Positions 1-11,960 of a stretch of DNA of 64,000 nucleotides are shown here, piece after piece. Position numbers and translations under genes: made by a program. Below the pieces are notes generated by a model. It saw only the letters and a program-made list of their open reading frames with translations, ran no database searches and was not told where the DNA came from. The stretch lies in contig WOAB01000563.1 in assembly GCA_027886185.1 (NCBI GenBank), positions 1-64,000 of the forward strand. Direction: 5' to 3'. This stretch comes from Rheum nobile. Taxonomy: Eukaryota; Streptophyta; Magnoliopsida; Caryophyllales; Polygonaceae. Every line of letters begins with the position of its first letter. The first letter of the stretch is position 1.

Positions 1-678
1 AACCTTTTTTGTAACTTGAAAGGCCGATTTATGGAAGTTTACTTTTTGTCCTGAGATTTTGCAGTACTCATCAATAATATCCTTGATTTCTTTGCAGTTT
101 TCCTGTTTAGCTTTTGAGAAGATCACAATCTTTCCCAAGCAGCCTATAAGAGGTTTATAGGAGCTGTCTTTGTTCCAAAAAAAGGATCTATTTAATTTAT
201 CAAGTTCATTGTGTGTGTGTAGGTAACATAAAGCTTTGCATAAGATAGTTTGGTCTTGATGCCAGATTGGTTTTTATTAGTGTTGTTCTCCCTGCTTGGG
301 AAAGAGAGTTCGCTTTCCATTTAGATAACTGATGTTGGGTGCTAACTAAGAGGTCAACAAAGGTGTTCGAGTTAACTCTACCATTAATGATAGGGCAACC
401 AAGATATTTTTCGAGAGATATCATATTTGTGATTGTGAGAGTACCTTGTAATGCTAAATTCTTTTGGTTGGTAACCTTTTTTGTAACTTGAAAGCCCGAT
501 TTATGGAAGTTTACTTTTTGTCCTAAGATTTTGCAGTACTCATCAATAATATCATTGATTTCTTTGCATTTTTCCTGTTTAGCTTTTCAGAAGATCACAA
601 TCTTTCCCAAGCAGCCTTTAAGAGGTTTATAGGAGCTGTCTTTGTTACAAAAAAAAGAATCTATTTAATTTGTCAAGT

Positions 679-1845
679 TCATTGTGTGTGTGTAGGTAAC
701 ATAGAGCTTTGCATAAGATAGTTTGGTCTTGATGCCAGATTGGTTTTTATTAGTGTTGTTCTTCCTGCTTGGGAAAGAGAGTTCGCTTTCCATTTACATA
801 ATTGATGTTGGGTACTAACTAATAGGTCAGCAAAGGTGTTCGAGTTAACTCTACCATTAATGATAGGGAAACCAAAATATTTTTCGAGAGATATCATATT
901 TGTGATTGTGAGAGTACCTTGTAATGCTAACTTCTTTTGGTTGGTAACCTTTTTTGTAACTTGAAAGACTGATTTATGGAAGTTTACTTTTTGTCCTGAG
1001 ATTTTGAAGTACTCATCAATAATATCCTTGATTTCTTTGCAGTTTTCCTGTTTAGCTTTTGAGAAGATCACAATCTTAACCAAGCAGCCTATAAGAGGTT
1101 TATAGGTGCTGTCTTTGTTCCAAAAAAAGGATCTATTTAATTTGTATATTTTATTGTGTGTGTGTGTAGGTAACATAAAGCTTTGCATAAGATAGTTTGG
1201 TCTTGATGCCAGATTGGTTTTCATTAGTGTTGTTCTTCCTACTTGGAAAAGAGAGTTCGCTTTCCATTTAGATAATTGATATTGGGTGCTAACTAAGAGG
1301 TCAGCAAAGGTGTTCGAGTTAACTCTAACATTAATGATAGGGCAACCAAGATATTTTTCGAGAGATATCATATTTGTGATTGTGATAGTACCTTGTAATG
1401 CTAATTTCTTTTGGTTGGTAACCTTTTTTGTAACTTGAAAGGCCGATTTATGGAAGTTTACTTTTTGTCCTGAGATTTTGCAGTACTCATCAATAATATC
1501 CTTGATTTCTTTGTAGTTTTCCTGTTTAGCTTTTGAGAAGTTCACAATCTTTCCCAAGCAGTCTATAAGAGGTTTATAGGAGCTGTCTTTGTTCCAAAAA
1601 AAGGATCTATTTAATTTGTCAATTTCATTGTGCGTGTTTGTAGTTAACATAAAACTTTGCATAAGATAGTTTGGTCTTGATGCCAGATTGGTTTTTATTA
1701 GTGTTGTTCTTCCGGCTTGGGAAAGGGAGTTCGCTTTCCATTTAGATAATTGATGTTGGGTGCTGACTAAGAGGTCAGCAAAGGTGTTCGAGTTAACTCT
1801 ACCATTAATGATGGGGCAACCAACATATTTTTCGAGAGATATCAT
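679..1845 (-). pseudogene. Open frame across about 2.5 array units (388 codons)
   Basis: One of two 388-codon frames that read through unit junctions. It opens with MISLEKYVGCP, passes two junctions of the form PLI(D/G)CL(G/V)KIV and ends at PTHTQ followed by a stop. It stays open because these units have the longer CA run (or the variant TNTHNE), which makes the unit 474 bp, or 158 codons. It holds no complete RT domain: FADD and all upstream catalytic motifs are missing, so it cannot be a polymerase. It is probably a passive product of the array and not a gene. A near-identical frame lies 5,199 bp away at 5878-7044. Confidence 0.5.
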
Positions 1846-4058
1846 ATTTGTGATTGTAAGAGTACCTTGTAATGCTAATTTCTTTTGGTTGGTAACCGTT
1901 TTTGTAACTTGAAAGGCCGATTTATGGAAGTTTACTTTTTGTCATGAGATTTTGGAGTACTCATCAATAATATCCTTGATTTCTTTGCAGTTTTCCTGTT
2001 TAGCTTTTGAGAAGATCACAATCTTTTCCAAGCAGCCTATAAGAGGTTTATAGGAGCTGTCTTTGTTCCAAAAAAAGGATCTATTTAATTTGTCAAGTTC
2101 ATTGTGTGTGTGTGTAGGTAACATAAAGCTTTGTATAAGATAGTTTGGTCTTGATGCCAGATTGGTTTTTATTAGTGTTGTTCTTCCTGCTTGGGAAAGA
2201 GAGTTCGCTTTTCATTTAGATAATTGATGTTGGGTGCTAACTAAGAGGTCAGCAAAGGTGTTCGAGTTAACTCTACCATTAATGATAGGGCAACCAAGAT
2301 ATTTTTTGAGAGATATCATATTTGTGATTGTGAGAGTACCTTGTAATGCTAATTTCTTTTGGTTGGTAACCTTTTTTGTAACTTGAAAGGCCGATTTATG
2401 GAAGTTTACTTTTTGTCCTGAGATTTTGCAGTACTCATGAATAATATCCTTGATTTCTTTGCAGTTTTCCTGTTTAGCTTTTGAGAAGATCACAATCTTT
2501 CCCAAGCAGCCTATAAGAGGTTTATAGGAGCTGTCTTTGTTCCAAAAAAAGGATCTCTTTAATTTGTCAAGTTCATTGTGTGTGTGTAGGTAACATAAAG
2601 CTTTGCATAAGATAGTTTGGTCTTGATGCCAGATTGGTTTTTATTAGTGTTATTCTTCCTGCTTGGAAAAGAGAGTTCGCTTTCCATTTAGATAACTGAT
2701 GTTGGGTGCTAACTAAGAGGTCAGCAAAGGTGTTCGAGTTAACTCTACCATTAATGATAGGGCAACCAAGTTATTGTTCGAGAGATATCATATTTGTGAT
2801 TGTGAGAGTACCTTGTAATGCTAAATTCTTTTGGTTGGTAACCTTTTTTGTAACTTGAAAGGCCGATTTATGGAAGTTTACTTTTTGTCCTGAGATTTTG
2901 CAGTACTAATCAATAATATGCTTGATTTCTTTGTAGTTTTCCTGTTTAGCTTTTGAGAAGATCACAATCTTTCCCAAGCAGCCTATAAGAGGTTTATAGG
3001 AGCTGTCTTTGTTCCAAAAAAGGATCTATTTAATTTGTCAAGTTCATTGTGTGTGTGTAGGTAACATAAAGCTTTGTATAAGATAGTTTGGTCTTGATGC
3101 CAGATTGGTTTTTATTAGTGTTGTTCTTCCTGCTTGGGAAAGAGAGTTCGCTTTTCATTTAGATAATTGATGTTGGGTGCTAACTAAGAGGTCAACAAAG
3201 GTGTTCGAGTTAACTCTACCATTAATGATAGGGCAACCAATATATTTTTCAAGAGATATCATATTTGTGATTGTGAGAGTACCTTGTAATGCTAATTTCT
3301 TTTGGTTGGTAACCTTTTTTGTAACTTGAAAGGCCGATTTATGTAAGTTTACTTTTTGTCCTGAGATTTTGCAGCACTCATCAATAATATCCTTGATTTC
3401 TTTGCAGTTTTCCTGTTTAGCTTTTGAGAAGATCACAATCTTTCCCAAGCAGCCTATAAGAGGTTTATAGGAGCTGTCTTTATTCCAAAAAAAGGATCTA
3501 TTTAATTTATCAAGTTCATTGTGTGTGTGTAGGTAACATAAATCTTTGCATAAGTTAGTTTGGTCTTGATGCCAGATTGGTTTTTATTAGTGTTGTTCTC
3601 CCTGCTTGGGAAAGAGAGTTCGCTTTCCATTTAGATAACTGATGTTGGGTGCTAACTAAGAGGTCAGCAAAGGTGTTCGAGTTAACTCTACCATTAATGA
3701 TAGGGCAACCAAGATATTTTTCGAGAGATATCATATTTGTGATTGTGAGAGTACCTTGTAATGCTAAATTCTTTTGGTTGGTAACCTTTTTTGTAACTTG
3801 AAAGGCCGATTTATGAAAGTTTACTTTTTGTCCTGAGATTTTGCAGTACTCATCAATAATATCCTTGATTTCTTTGCAGTTTTCCTGTTTAGCTTTTGAG
3901 AAGATCACAATCTTTCCCAAGCAGCCTATAAGAGGTTTATAGGAGCTGTCTTTGTTCCAAAAAAAGGATCTATTTAATTTGTCAAGTTCATTGTGTGTGT
4001 GTAGGTAACATAAAGCTTTGCATAAGATAGTTTGGTCTTGATGCCAGATTGGTTTTTA

Positions 4059-4865
4059 TTAGTGTTGTTCTTCCTGCTTGGGAAAGAGAGTTCCCTTCCA
4101 TTTAGATAATTGATGTTGGGTGCTAACTAAGAGGTCAGCAAAGGTGTTCGAGTTAACTCTACCATTAATGATAGGGCAACCAAGATATTTTTCGAGAGAT
4201 ATCATATTTGTGATTGTGAGAGTACCTTGTAATGCTAACTTCTTTTGGTTGGTAACCTTTTTTGTAACTTGAAAGACCGATTTATGGAAGTTTACTTTTT
4301 GTCCTGAGATTTTGAAGTACTCATCAATAATATCCTTGATTTCTTTGCAGTTTTCCTGTTTAGCTTTTGAGAAGATCACAATCTTAACCAAGCAGCCTAT
4401 AAGAGGTTTATAGGTGCTGTCTTTGTTCCAAAAAAAGGATCTATTTAATTTGTATATTTTATTGTGTGTGTGTGTAGGTATCATAAAGCTTTGCAAAAGA
4501 TAGTTTGGTGTTGATGCCAGATTGGTTTTTATTAGTGTTGTTCTTCCTGCTTGGGAAAGAGAGTTCGCTTTCCATTTAGATAATTGATGTTGGGTGCTAA
4601 CTAAGAGGTCAACAAAGGTGTTCGAGTTAACTCTACCATTAATGATAGGGCAACCAAAATATTTTTCGAGAGATATCATATTTGTGATTGTGAGAGTACC
4701 TTGTAATGCTAATTTCTTTTGGTTGGTAACCTTTTTTGTAACTTGAAAGGCCAATTTCTGGAAGTTTACTTTTTGTCCTGAGATTTTGCAGTACTCATCA
4801 ATAATATGCTTGATTTCTTTGTAGTTTTCCTGTTTAGCTTTTGAGAAGATCACAATCTTTCCCAA
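4059..4865 (-). pseudogene. Open frame across about 1.7 array units (268 codons)
   Basis: A read-through frame of the LINE-derived units, beginning MGKIVIFSKAKQEN, so its first residues come from the junction itself, and crossing one further junction with the variant CLVKIV. It ends out of frame after QLSKWKG, where a one-base loss in the AAC-to-GGG region changes frame. It contains only the post-FADD part of a LINE RT. No independent function can be supported. Confidence 0.4.
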
Positions 4866-5877
4866 GCAGCCTATAAGAGGTTTATAGGAGCTGTCTTTGT
4901 TCCAAAAAAAGGATCTATTTAATTTGTCAAGTTCATTGTGTGTGTGTAGGTAACATAAAGTTTTGCATAAGATAGTTTGGTCTTGATGCCAGATTGGTTT
5001 TTATTAGTGTTGTTCTTCCTGCTTGGGAAAGAGAGTTCGCTTTCCATTTAGATAATTGATGTTGGGTGCTAACTAAGAGGTCAGCAAATGTGTTCGAGTT
5101 AACTCTACCATTAATGATAGGGCAACCAAGATATTTTTCGAGAGATATCATATTTGTGATTGTGAGAGTACCTTGTAATGCTAACTTCTTTTGGTTGGTA
5201 ACCTTTTTTGTAACTTGAAAGACCGATTTATGGAAGTTTACTTTTTGTCCTGAGATTTTGAAATACTCATCAATAATATCCTTGATTTCTTTGCAGTTTT
5301 CCTGTTTAGCTTTTGAGAAGATCACAATCTTAACCAAGCAGCCTATAAGAGGTTTATAGTGCTGTCTTTGTTCCAAAAAAAGGATCTATTTAATTTGTAT
5401 ATTTTATTTTGTGTGTGTGTAGGTAACATAAAGCTTTGCAAAAGATAGTTTGGTCTTGATGTCAGATTGGTTTTTATTAGTGTTGTTCTTCCTGCTTGGG
5501 AAAGAGAGTTCGCTTTCCATTTAGATAATTGATGTTGGGTGCCAACTAAGAGGTCAGCAAAGGTGTTCGAGTTAACTCTACCATTAATGATAGGGCAACC
5601 AAGTTATTGTTCGAGAGATATCATATTTGTGATTGTGAGAGTACCTTGTAATGCTAAATTCTTTTGGTTGGTAACCTTTTTTGTAACTTGAAAGGCCGAT
5701 TTATGGAAGTTTACTTTTTGTCCTGAGATTTTGCAGTACTCATCAATAATATGCTTGATTTCTTTGTAGTTTTCCTGTTTAGCTTTTGAGAAGATCACAA
5801 TCTTTCCCAAGCAGCCTATAAGAGGTTTATAGGAGCTGTCTTTGTTCCAAAAAAAGGATCTATTTAATTTGTCAAGT

Positions 5878-7044
5878 TCATTGTGTGTGTGTAGGTAACA
5901 TAAAGCTTTGCATAAGATAGTTTGGTCTTGATGCCAGATTGGTTTTTATTAGTGTTGTTCTTCCTGCTTGGGAAAGAGAGTTCACTTTCCATTTAGATAA
6001 TTGATGTTGGGTGCTAACTAAGAGGTCAGCAAAGGTGTTCGAGTTAACTCTACCATTAATGATAGGGCAACCAAGATATTTTTCGAGAGATATCATATTT
6101 GTGATTGTGAGAGTACCTTGTAATGCTAACTTCTTTTGGTTGGTAACCTTTTTTGTAACTTGAAAGACCGATTTATGGAAGTTTACTTTTTGTCCTGAGA
6201 TTTTGAAGTACTCATCAATAATATCCTTGATTTCTTTGCAGTTTTCCTGTTTAGCTTTTGAGAAGATCACAATCTTAACCAAGCAGCCTATAAGAGGTTT
6301 ATAGGTGCTGTCTTTGTTCCAAAAAAAGGATCTATTTAATTTGTATATTTTATTGTGTGTGTGTGTAGGTAACATAAAGCTTTGCAAAAGATAGTTCGGT
6401 GTTGATGCCAGATTGGTTTTTATTAGTGTTGTTCTTCCTGCTTGGGAAAGAGAGTTCGCTTTCCATTTAGATAATTGATGTTGGGTGCTAACTAAGAGGT
6501 CAACAAAGGTGTTCGAGTTAACTCTACCATTAATGATAGGGCAACCAAAATATTTTTCCAGAGATATCATATTTGTGATTGTGAGAGTACCTTGTAATGC
6601 TAATTTCTTTTGGTTGGTAACCTTTTTTGTAACTTGAAAGGCCGATTTATGGAAGTTTACTTTTTGTCCTGATATTTTGCAGTACTCATCAATAATATCA
6701 TTGATTTCTTTGCAGTTTTCCTGTTTAGCTTTTGAGAAGTTCACAATCTTTCCCAAGCAGTCTATAAGAGGTTTATAGGAGCTGTCTTTGTTCCAAAAAA
6801 AGGATATATTTAATTTGTCAATTTCATTGTGCGTGTTTGTAGTTAACATAAAACTTTGCATAAGATAGTTTGGTCTTGATGCCAGATTGGTTTTTATTAG
6901 TGTTGTTCTTCCGGCTTGGGAAAGGGAGTTCGCTTTCCATTTAGATAATTGATGTTGGGTGCTGACTAAGAGGTCAACAAAGGTGTTCGAGTTAACTCTA
7001 CCATTAATGATGGGGCAACCAACATATTTTTCGAGAGATATCAT
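5878..7044 (-). pseudogene. Open frame across about 2.5 array units (388 codons)
   Basis: The partner of the 679-1845 frame: same length, same start (MISLEKYVGCP) and same end (PTHTQ, stop), with a few substitutions such as INGRVNSNTFV and STPNYLLQS. The fixed offset of 5,199 bp equals 11 units, so the two were copied as a block. Like the other frames here it lacks the catalytic RT motifs. Confidence 0.5.
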
Positions 7045-8243
7045 ATTTGTGATTGTAAGAGTACCTTGTAATGCTAATTTCTTTTGGTTGGTAACCGTTT
7101 TTGTAACTTGAAAGGCCGATTTATGGAAGTTTACTTTTTGTCATGAGATTTTGGAGTACTCATCAATAATATCCTTGATTTCTTTGCAGTTTTCCTGTTT
7201 AGCTTTTGAGAAGATCACAATCTTTTCCAAGCAGCCTATAAGAGGTTTATAGGAGCTGTCTTTGTTCCAAAAAAAAGGATCTATTTAATTTGTCAAGTTC
7301 ATTGTGTGTGTGTAGGGAACATAAAGCTTTGTATAAGATAGTTTGGTCTTGATGCCAGATTGGTTTTTATTAGTGTTGTTCTTCCTGCTTGGGAAAGAGA
7401 GTTCGCTTTTCATTTAGATAATTGATGTTGGGTGCTAACTAAGAGGTCAACAAAGGTGTTCGAGTTAACTCTACCATTAATGATAGGGCAACCAAGATAT
7501 TTTTCGAGAGATATCATATTTGTGATTGTGAGAGTACCTTGTAATGCTAATTTCTTTTGGTTGATAACCTTTTTTGTAACTTGAAAGGCCGATTTATGTA
7601 AGTTTACTTTTTGTCCTGAGATTTTGCAGTACTCATCAATAATATCCTTGATTTCTTTGCAGTTTTCCTGTTTAGCTTTTGAGAAGATCACAATCTTTCC
7701 CAAGCAGCCTATAAGAGGTTTATAGGAGCTGTCTTTGTTCCAAAAAAAGGATCTATTTAATTTATCAAGTTCATTGTGTGTGTGTAGGTAACATAAAGCT
7801 TTGCATAAGATAGTTTGGTCTTGATGCCAGATTGGTTTTTATTAGTGTTGTTCTCCATGCTTGGGAAAGAGAGTTCGCTTTCCATTTAGATAACTGATGT
7901 TGGGTGCTAACTAAGAGGTCAGCAAAGGTGTTCGAGTTAACTCTACCATTAATGATAGGGCAACCATGATATTTTTCGAGAGATATCATATTTGTGATTG
8001 TGAGAGTACCTTGTAATGCTAAATTGTTTTGGTTGGTAACCTTTTTTGTAACTTGAAAGGCCGATTTATGGAAGTTTACTTTTTGTGCTGAGATTTTGCA
8101 GTACTCATCAATAATATCCTTGATTTTGTTGCAGTTTTCCTGTTTAGCTTTTGAGAAGATCACAATCTTTCCCAAGCAGCCTATAAGAGGTTTATAGGAG
8201 CTGTCTTTGTTCCAAAAAAAAGGATCTATTTAATTTGTCAAGT

Positions 8244-8936
8244 TCATTGTGTGTGTGTAGGTAACATAAAGCTTTGCATAAGATAGTTTGGTCTTGATGC
8301 CAGATTGGTTTTTATTAGTGTTGTTCTTCCTGCTTGGAAAAGAGAGTTCGCTTTCCATTTAGATAATTGATGTTGGGTGCTAACTAAGAGGTCAACAAAG
8401 GTGTTCGAGTTAACTCTACCATTAATGATAGGGCAACCAAAATATTTTTTGAGAGATATCATATTTGTGATTGTGAGAGTACCTTGTAATGCTAATTTCT
8501 TTTGGTTGGTAACCTTTTTTGTAACTTGAAAGGCCGATTTATGGAAGTTTACTTTTTGTCCTGAGATTTTGCAGTACTCATCAATAATATCCTTGATTTC
8601 TTTGCAGTTTTCCAGTTTAGCTTTTGAGAAGTTCACAATCTTTCCCAAGCAGTCTATAAGAGGTTCATAGGAGCTGTCTTTGTTCCAAAAAAAGGATCTA
8701 TTTAATTTGTCAATTTCATTATGCGTGTTTGTAGTTAACATAAAACTTTGCATAAGATAGTTTGGTCTTGATGCCAGATTGGTTTTTATTAGTGTTGTTC
8801 TTCCAGCTTGGGAAAGGGAGTTCGCTTTCCATTTAGATATTTGATGTTGGGTGCTGACTAAGAGGTCAGCAAAGGTGTTCGATTTAACTCTACCATTAAT
8901 GATGGGGCAACCAACATATTTTTCGAGAGATATCAT
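8244..8936 (-). pseudogene. Open frame across about 1.5 array units (230 codons)
   Basis: A frame through one unit junction (DCLGKIVNFSKAK) carrying the rare variants TTNTHNEIDKL, SSYEPLIDC and KAKLENC. The same variants recur at 14379-15071, an offset of about 6,135 bp or 13 units. That makes this frame a good tracer of the larger block duplication. It is LINE RT debris without catalytic residues. Confidence 0.45.
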
Positions 8937-11081
8937 ATTTGTGATTGTAAGAGTACCTTGTAATGCTAATTTCTTTTGGTTGGTAACCGTTTTTGTAACT
9001 TGAAAGGCCGATTTATGGAAGTTTACTTTTTGTCATGAGATTTTGGAGTACTCATCAATAATATCCTTGATTTCTTTGCAGTTTTCCTGTTTAGCTTTTG
9101 AGAAGATCACAATCTTTTCCAAGCAGCCTATAAGAGGTTTATAGGAGCTGTCTTTGTTCCAAAAAAAAGGATCTATTTAATTTGTCAAGTTCATTGTGTG
9201 TGTGTAGGTAACATAAAGCTTTGTATAAGATAGTTTGGTCTTGATGCCAGATTGGTTTTTATTAGTGTTGTTCTTCCTGCTTGGGAAAGAAAGTTCGCTT
9301 TTCATTTAGATAATTGATGTTGGGTGCTAACTAAGAGGTCAACAAAGGTGTTCGAGTTAACTCTACCATTAATGATAGGGCAACCAAGATATTTTTCGAG
9401 AGATATCATATTTGTGATTGTGAGAGTAACTTGTAATGCTAATTTCTTTTGGTTGGTAACCTTTTTTGTAACTTGAAAGGCCGATTTATGTAAGTTTACT
9501 TTTTGTCCTGAGATTTTGCAGTACTCATCAATAATATCCTTGATTTCTTTGCAGTTTTCCTGTTTAGCTTTTGAGAAGATCACAATCTTTCCCAAGCAGC
9601 CTATAAGAGGTTTATAGGAGCTGTCTTTGTTCCAAAAAAAGGATCTATTTAATTTATCAAGTTCATTGTGTGTGTGTAGGTAACATAAAGCTTTGCATAA
9701 GATAGTTTGGTCTTGATGCCAGATTGGTTTTTATTAGTGTTGTTCTCCCTGCTTGGGAAAGAGAGTTCGCTTTCCATTTAGATAACTGATGTTGGGTGCT
9801 AACTAAGAGGTCAACAAAGGTGTTCGAGTTAACTCTACCATTAATGATAGGGCAACCAAGATATTTTTCGAGAGATATCATATTTGTGATTGTGAGAGTA
9901 CCTTGTAATGCTAAATTCTTTTGGTTGGTAACCTTTTTTGTAACTTGAAAGCCCGATTTATGGAAGTTTACTTTTTGTCCTGAGATTTTGCAGTACTCAT
10001 CAATAATATCCTTGATTTCTTAGCAGTTTTCCTGTTTAGCTTTTGAGAAGATCACAATCTTTCCCAAGCAGCCTATAAGAGGTTTATAGGAGCTGTCTTT
10101 GTTCCAAACAAAGGATCTATTTAATTTGTCAAGTTCATTGTGTGTGTGTAGGTAACATAAAGCTTTGCATAAGATAGTTTGGTCTTGATGCCAGATTGGT
10201 TTTTATTAGTGTTGTTCTTCCTGCTTGGGAAAGAGAGTTCGCTTTCCATTTAGATAATTGATGTTGGGTTCTAACTAAGAGGTCAGCAAAGGTGTTCGAG
10301 TTAACTCTACCATTAATGATAGGGCAACCAAGATATTTTTCGAGAGATATCATATTTGTGATTGTGAGAGTACCTTGTAATGCTAACTTCTTTTGGTTGG
10401 TAACCTTTTTTGTAACTTGAAAGACCGATTTATGGAAGTTTACTTTTTGTCCTGAGATTTTGAAGTACTCATCAATAATATCCTTGATTTCTTTGCAGTT
10501 TTCCTGTTTAGCTTTTGAGAAGATCACAATCTTAACCAAGCAGCCTATAAGAGGTTTATAGGTGCTGTCTTTGTTCCAAAAAAAGGATCTATTTAATTTG
10601 TATATTTTATTGTGTGTGTGTGTAGGTAACATAAAGCTTTGCAAAAGATAGTTTGGTCTTGATGCCAGATTGGTTTTTATTAGTGTTGTTCTTCCTGCTT
10701 GGGAAAGAGAGTTCGCTTTCCATTTAGATAATTGATGTTGGGTGCTAACTAAGAGGTCAACAAAGGTGTTCGAGTTAACTCTACCATTAATGATAGGGCA
10801 ACCAAAATATTTTTCGAGAGATATCATATTTGTGATTGTGAGAGTACCTTGTAATGCTAATTTCTTTTGGTTGGTAACCTTTTTTGTAACTTGAAAGGCC
10901 GATTTATGGAAGTTTACTTTTTGTCCTAAGATTTTGCAGTACTCATCAATAATATCATTGATTTCTTTGCATTTTTCCTGTTTAGCTTTTCAGAAGATCA
11001 CAATCTTTCCCAAGCAGCCTTTAAGAGGTTTATAGGAGCTGTCTTTGTTACAAAAAAAAGAATCTATTTAATTTGTCAAGT

Positions 11082-11960
11082 TCATTGTGTGTGTGTAGGT
11101 AACATAGAGCTTTGCATAAGATAGTTTGGTCTTGATGCCAGATTGGTTTTTATTAGTGTTGTTCTTCCTGCTTGGGAAAGAGAGTTCGCTTTCCATTTAC
11201 ATAATTGATGTTGGGTACTAACTAATAGGTCAGCAAAGGTGTTCGAGTTAACTCTACCATTAATGATAGGGCAACCAAAATATTTTTCGAGAGATATCAT
11301 ATTTGTGATTGTGAGAGTACCTTGTAATGCTAACTTCTTTTGGTTGGTAACCTTTTTTGTAACTTGAAAGACTGATTTATGGAAGTTTACTTTTTGTCCT
11401 GAGATTTTGAAGTACTCATCAATAATATCCTTGATTTCTTTGCAGTTTTCCTGTTTAGCTTTTGAGAAGATCACAATCTTAACCAAGCAGCCTATAAGAG
11501 GTTTATAGGTGCTGTCTTTGTTCCAAAAAAAGGATCTATTTAATTTGTATATTTTATTGTGTGTGTGTGTAGGTAACATAAAGCTTTGCAAAAGATAGTT
11601 TGGTCTTGATGCCAGATTGGTTTTTATTAGTGTTGTTCTTCCTGCTTGGGAAAGAGAGTTCGCTTTCCATTTAGATAATTGATGTTGGGTGCTAACTAAG
11701 AGGTCAACAAAGGTGTTCGAGTTAACTCTACCATTAATGATAGGGCGACCAAAATATTTTTCGAGAGATATCATATTTGTGATTGTGAGAGTACCTTGTA
11801 ATGCTAATTTCTTTTGGTTGATAACCTTTTTTGTAACATGAAAGGCCGATTTATGGAAGTTTACTTTTTGTCCTGAGATTTTGCAGTACTCATCAACAAT
11901 ATCCTTGATATCTTTGCAGTTTTCTTGTTTAGCTTTTGAGAAGATCACAATCTTTCCCAA
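11082..11960 (-). pseudogene. Open frame across about 1.9 array units (292 codons)
   Basis: A frame beginning at a junction (MGKIVIFSKAKQENCKD) and ending SSMLPTHTQ. It carries the diagnostic variants GRPIINGRV and KDIKDIVDEY. Its counterpart at 15326-16204 starts and stops at matching places, 4,244 bp (nine units) away. It holds only the post-FADD RT segment. Confidence 0.45.
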
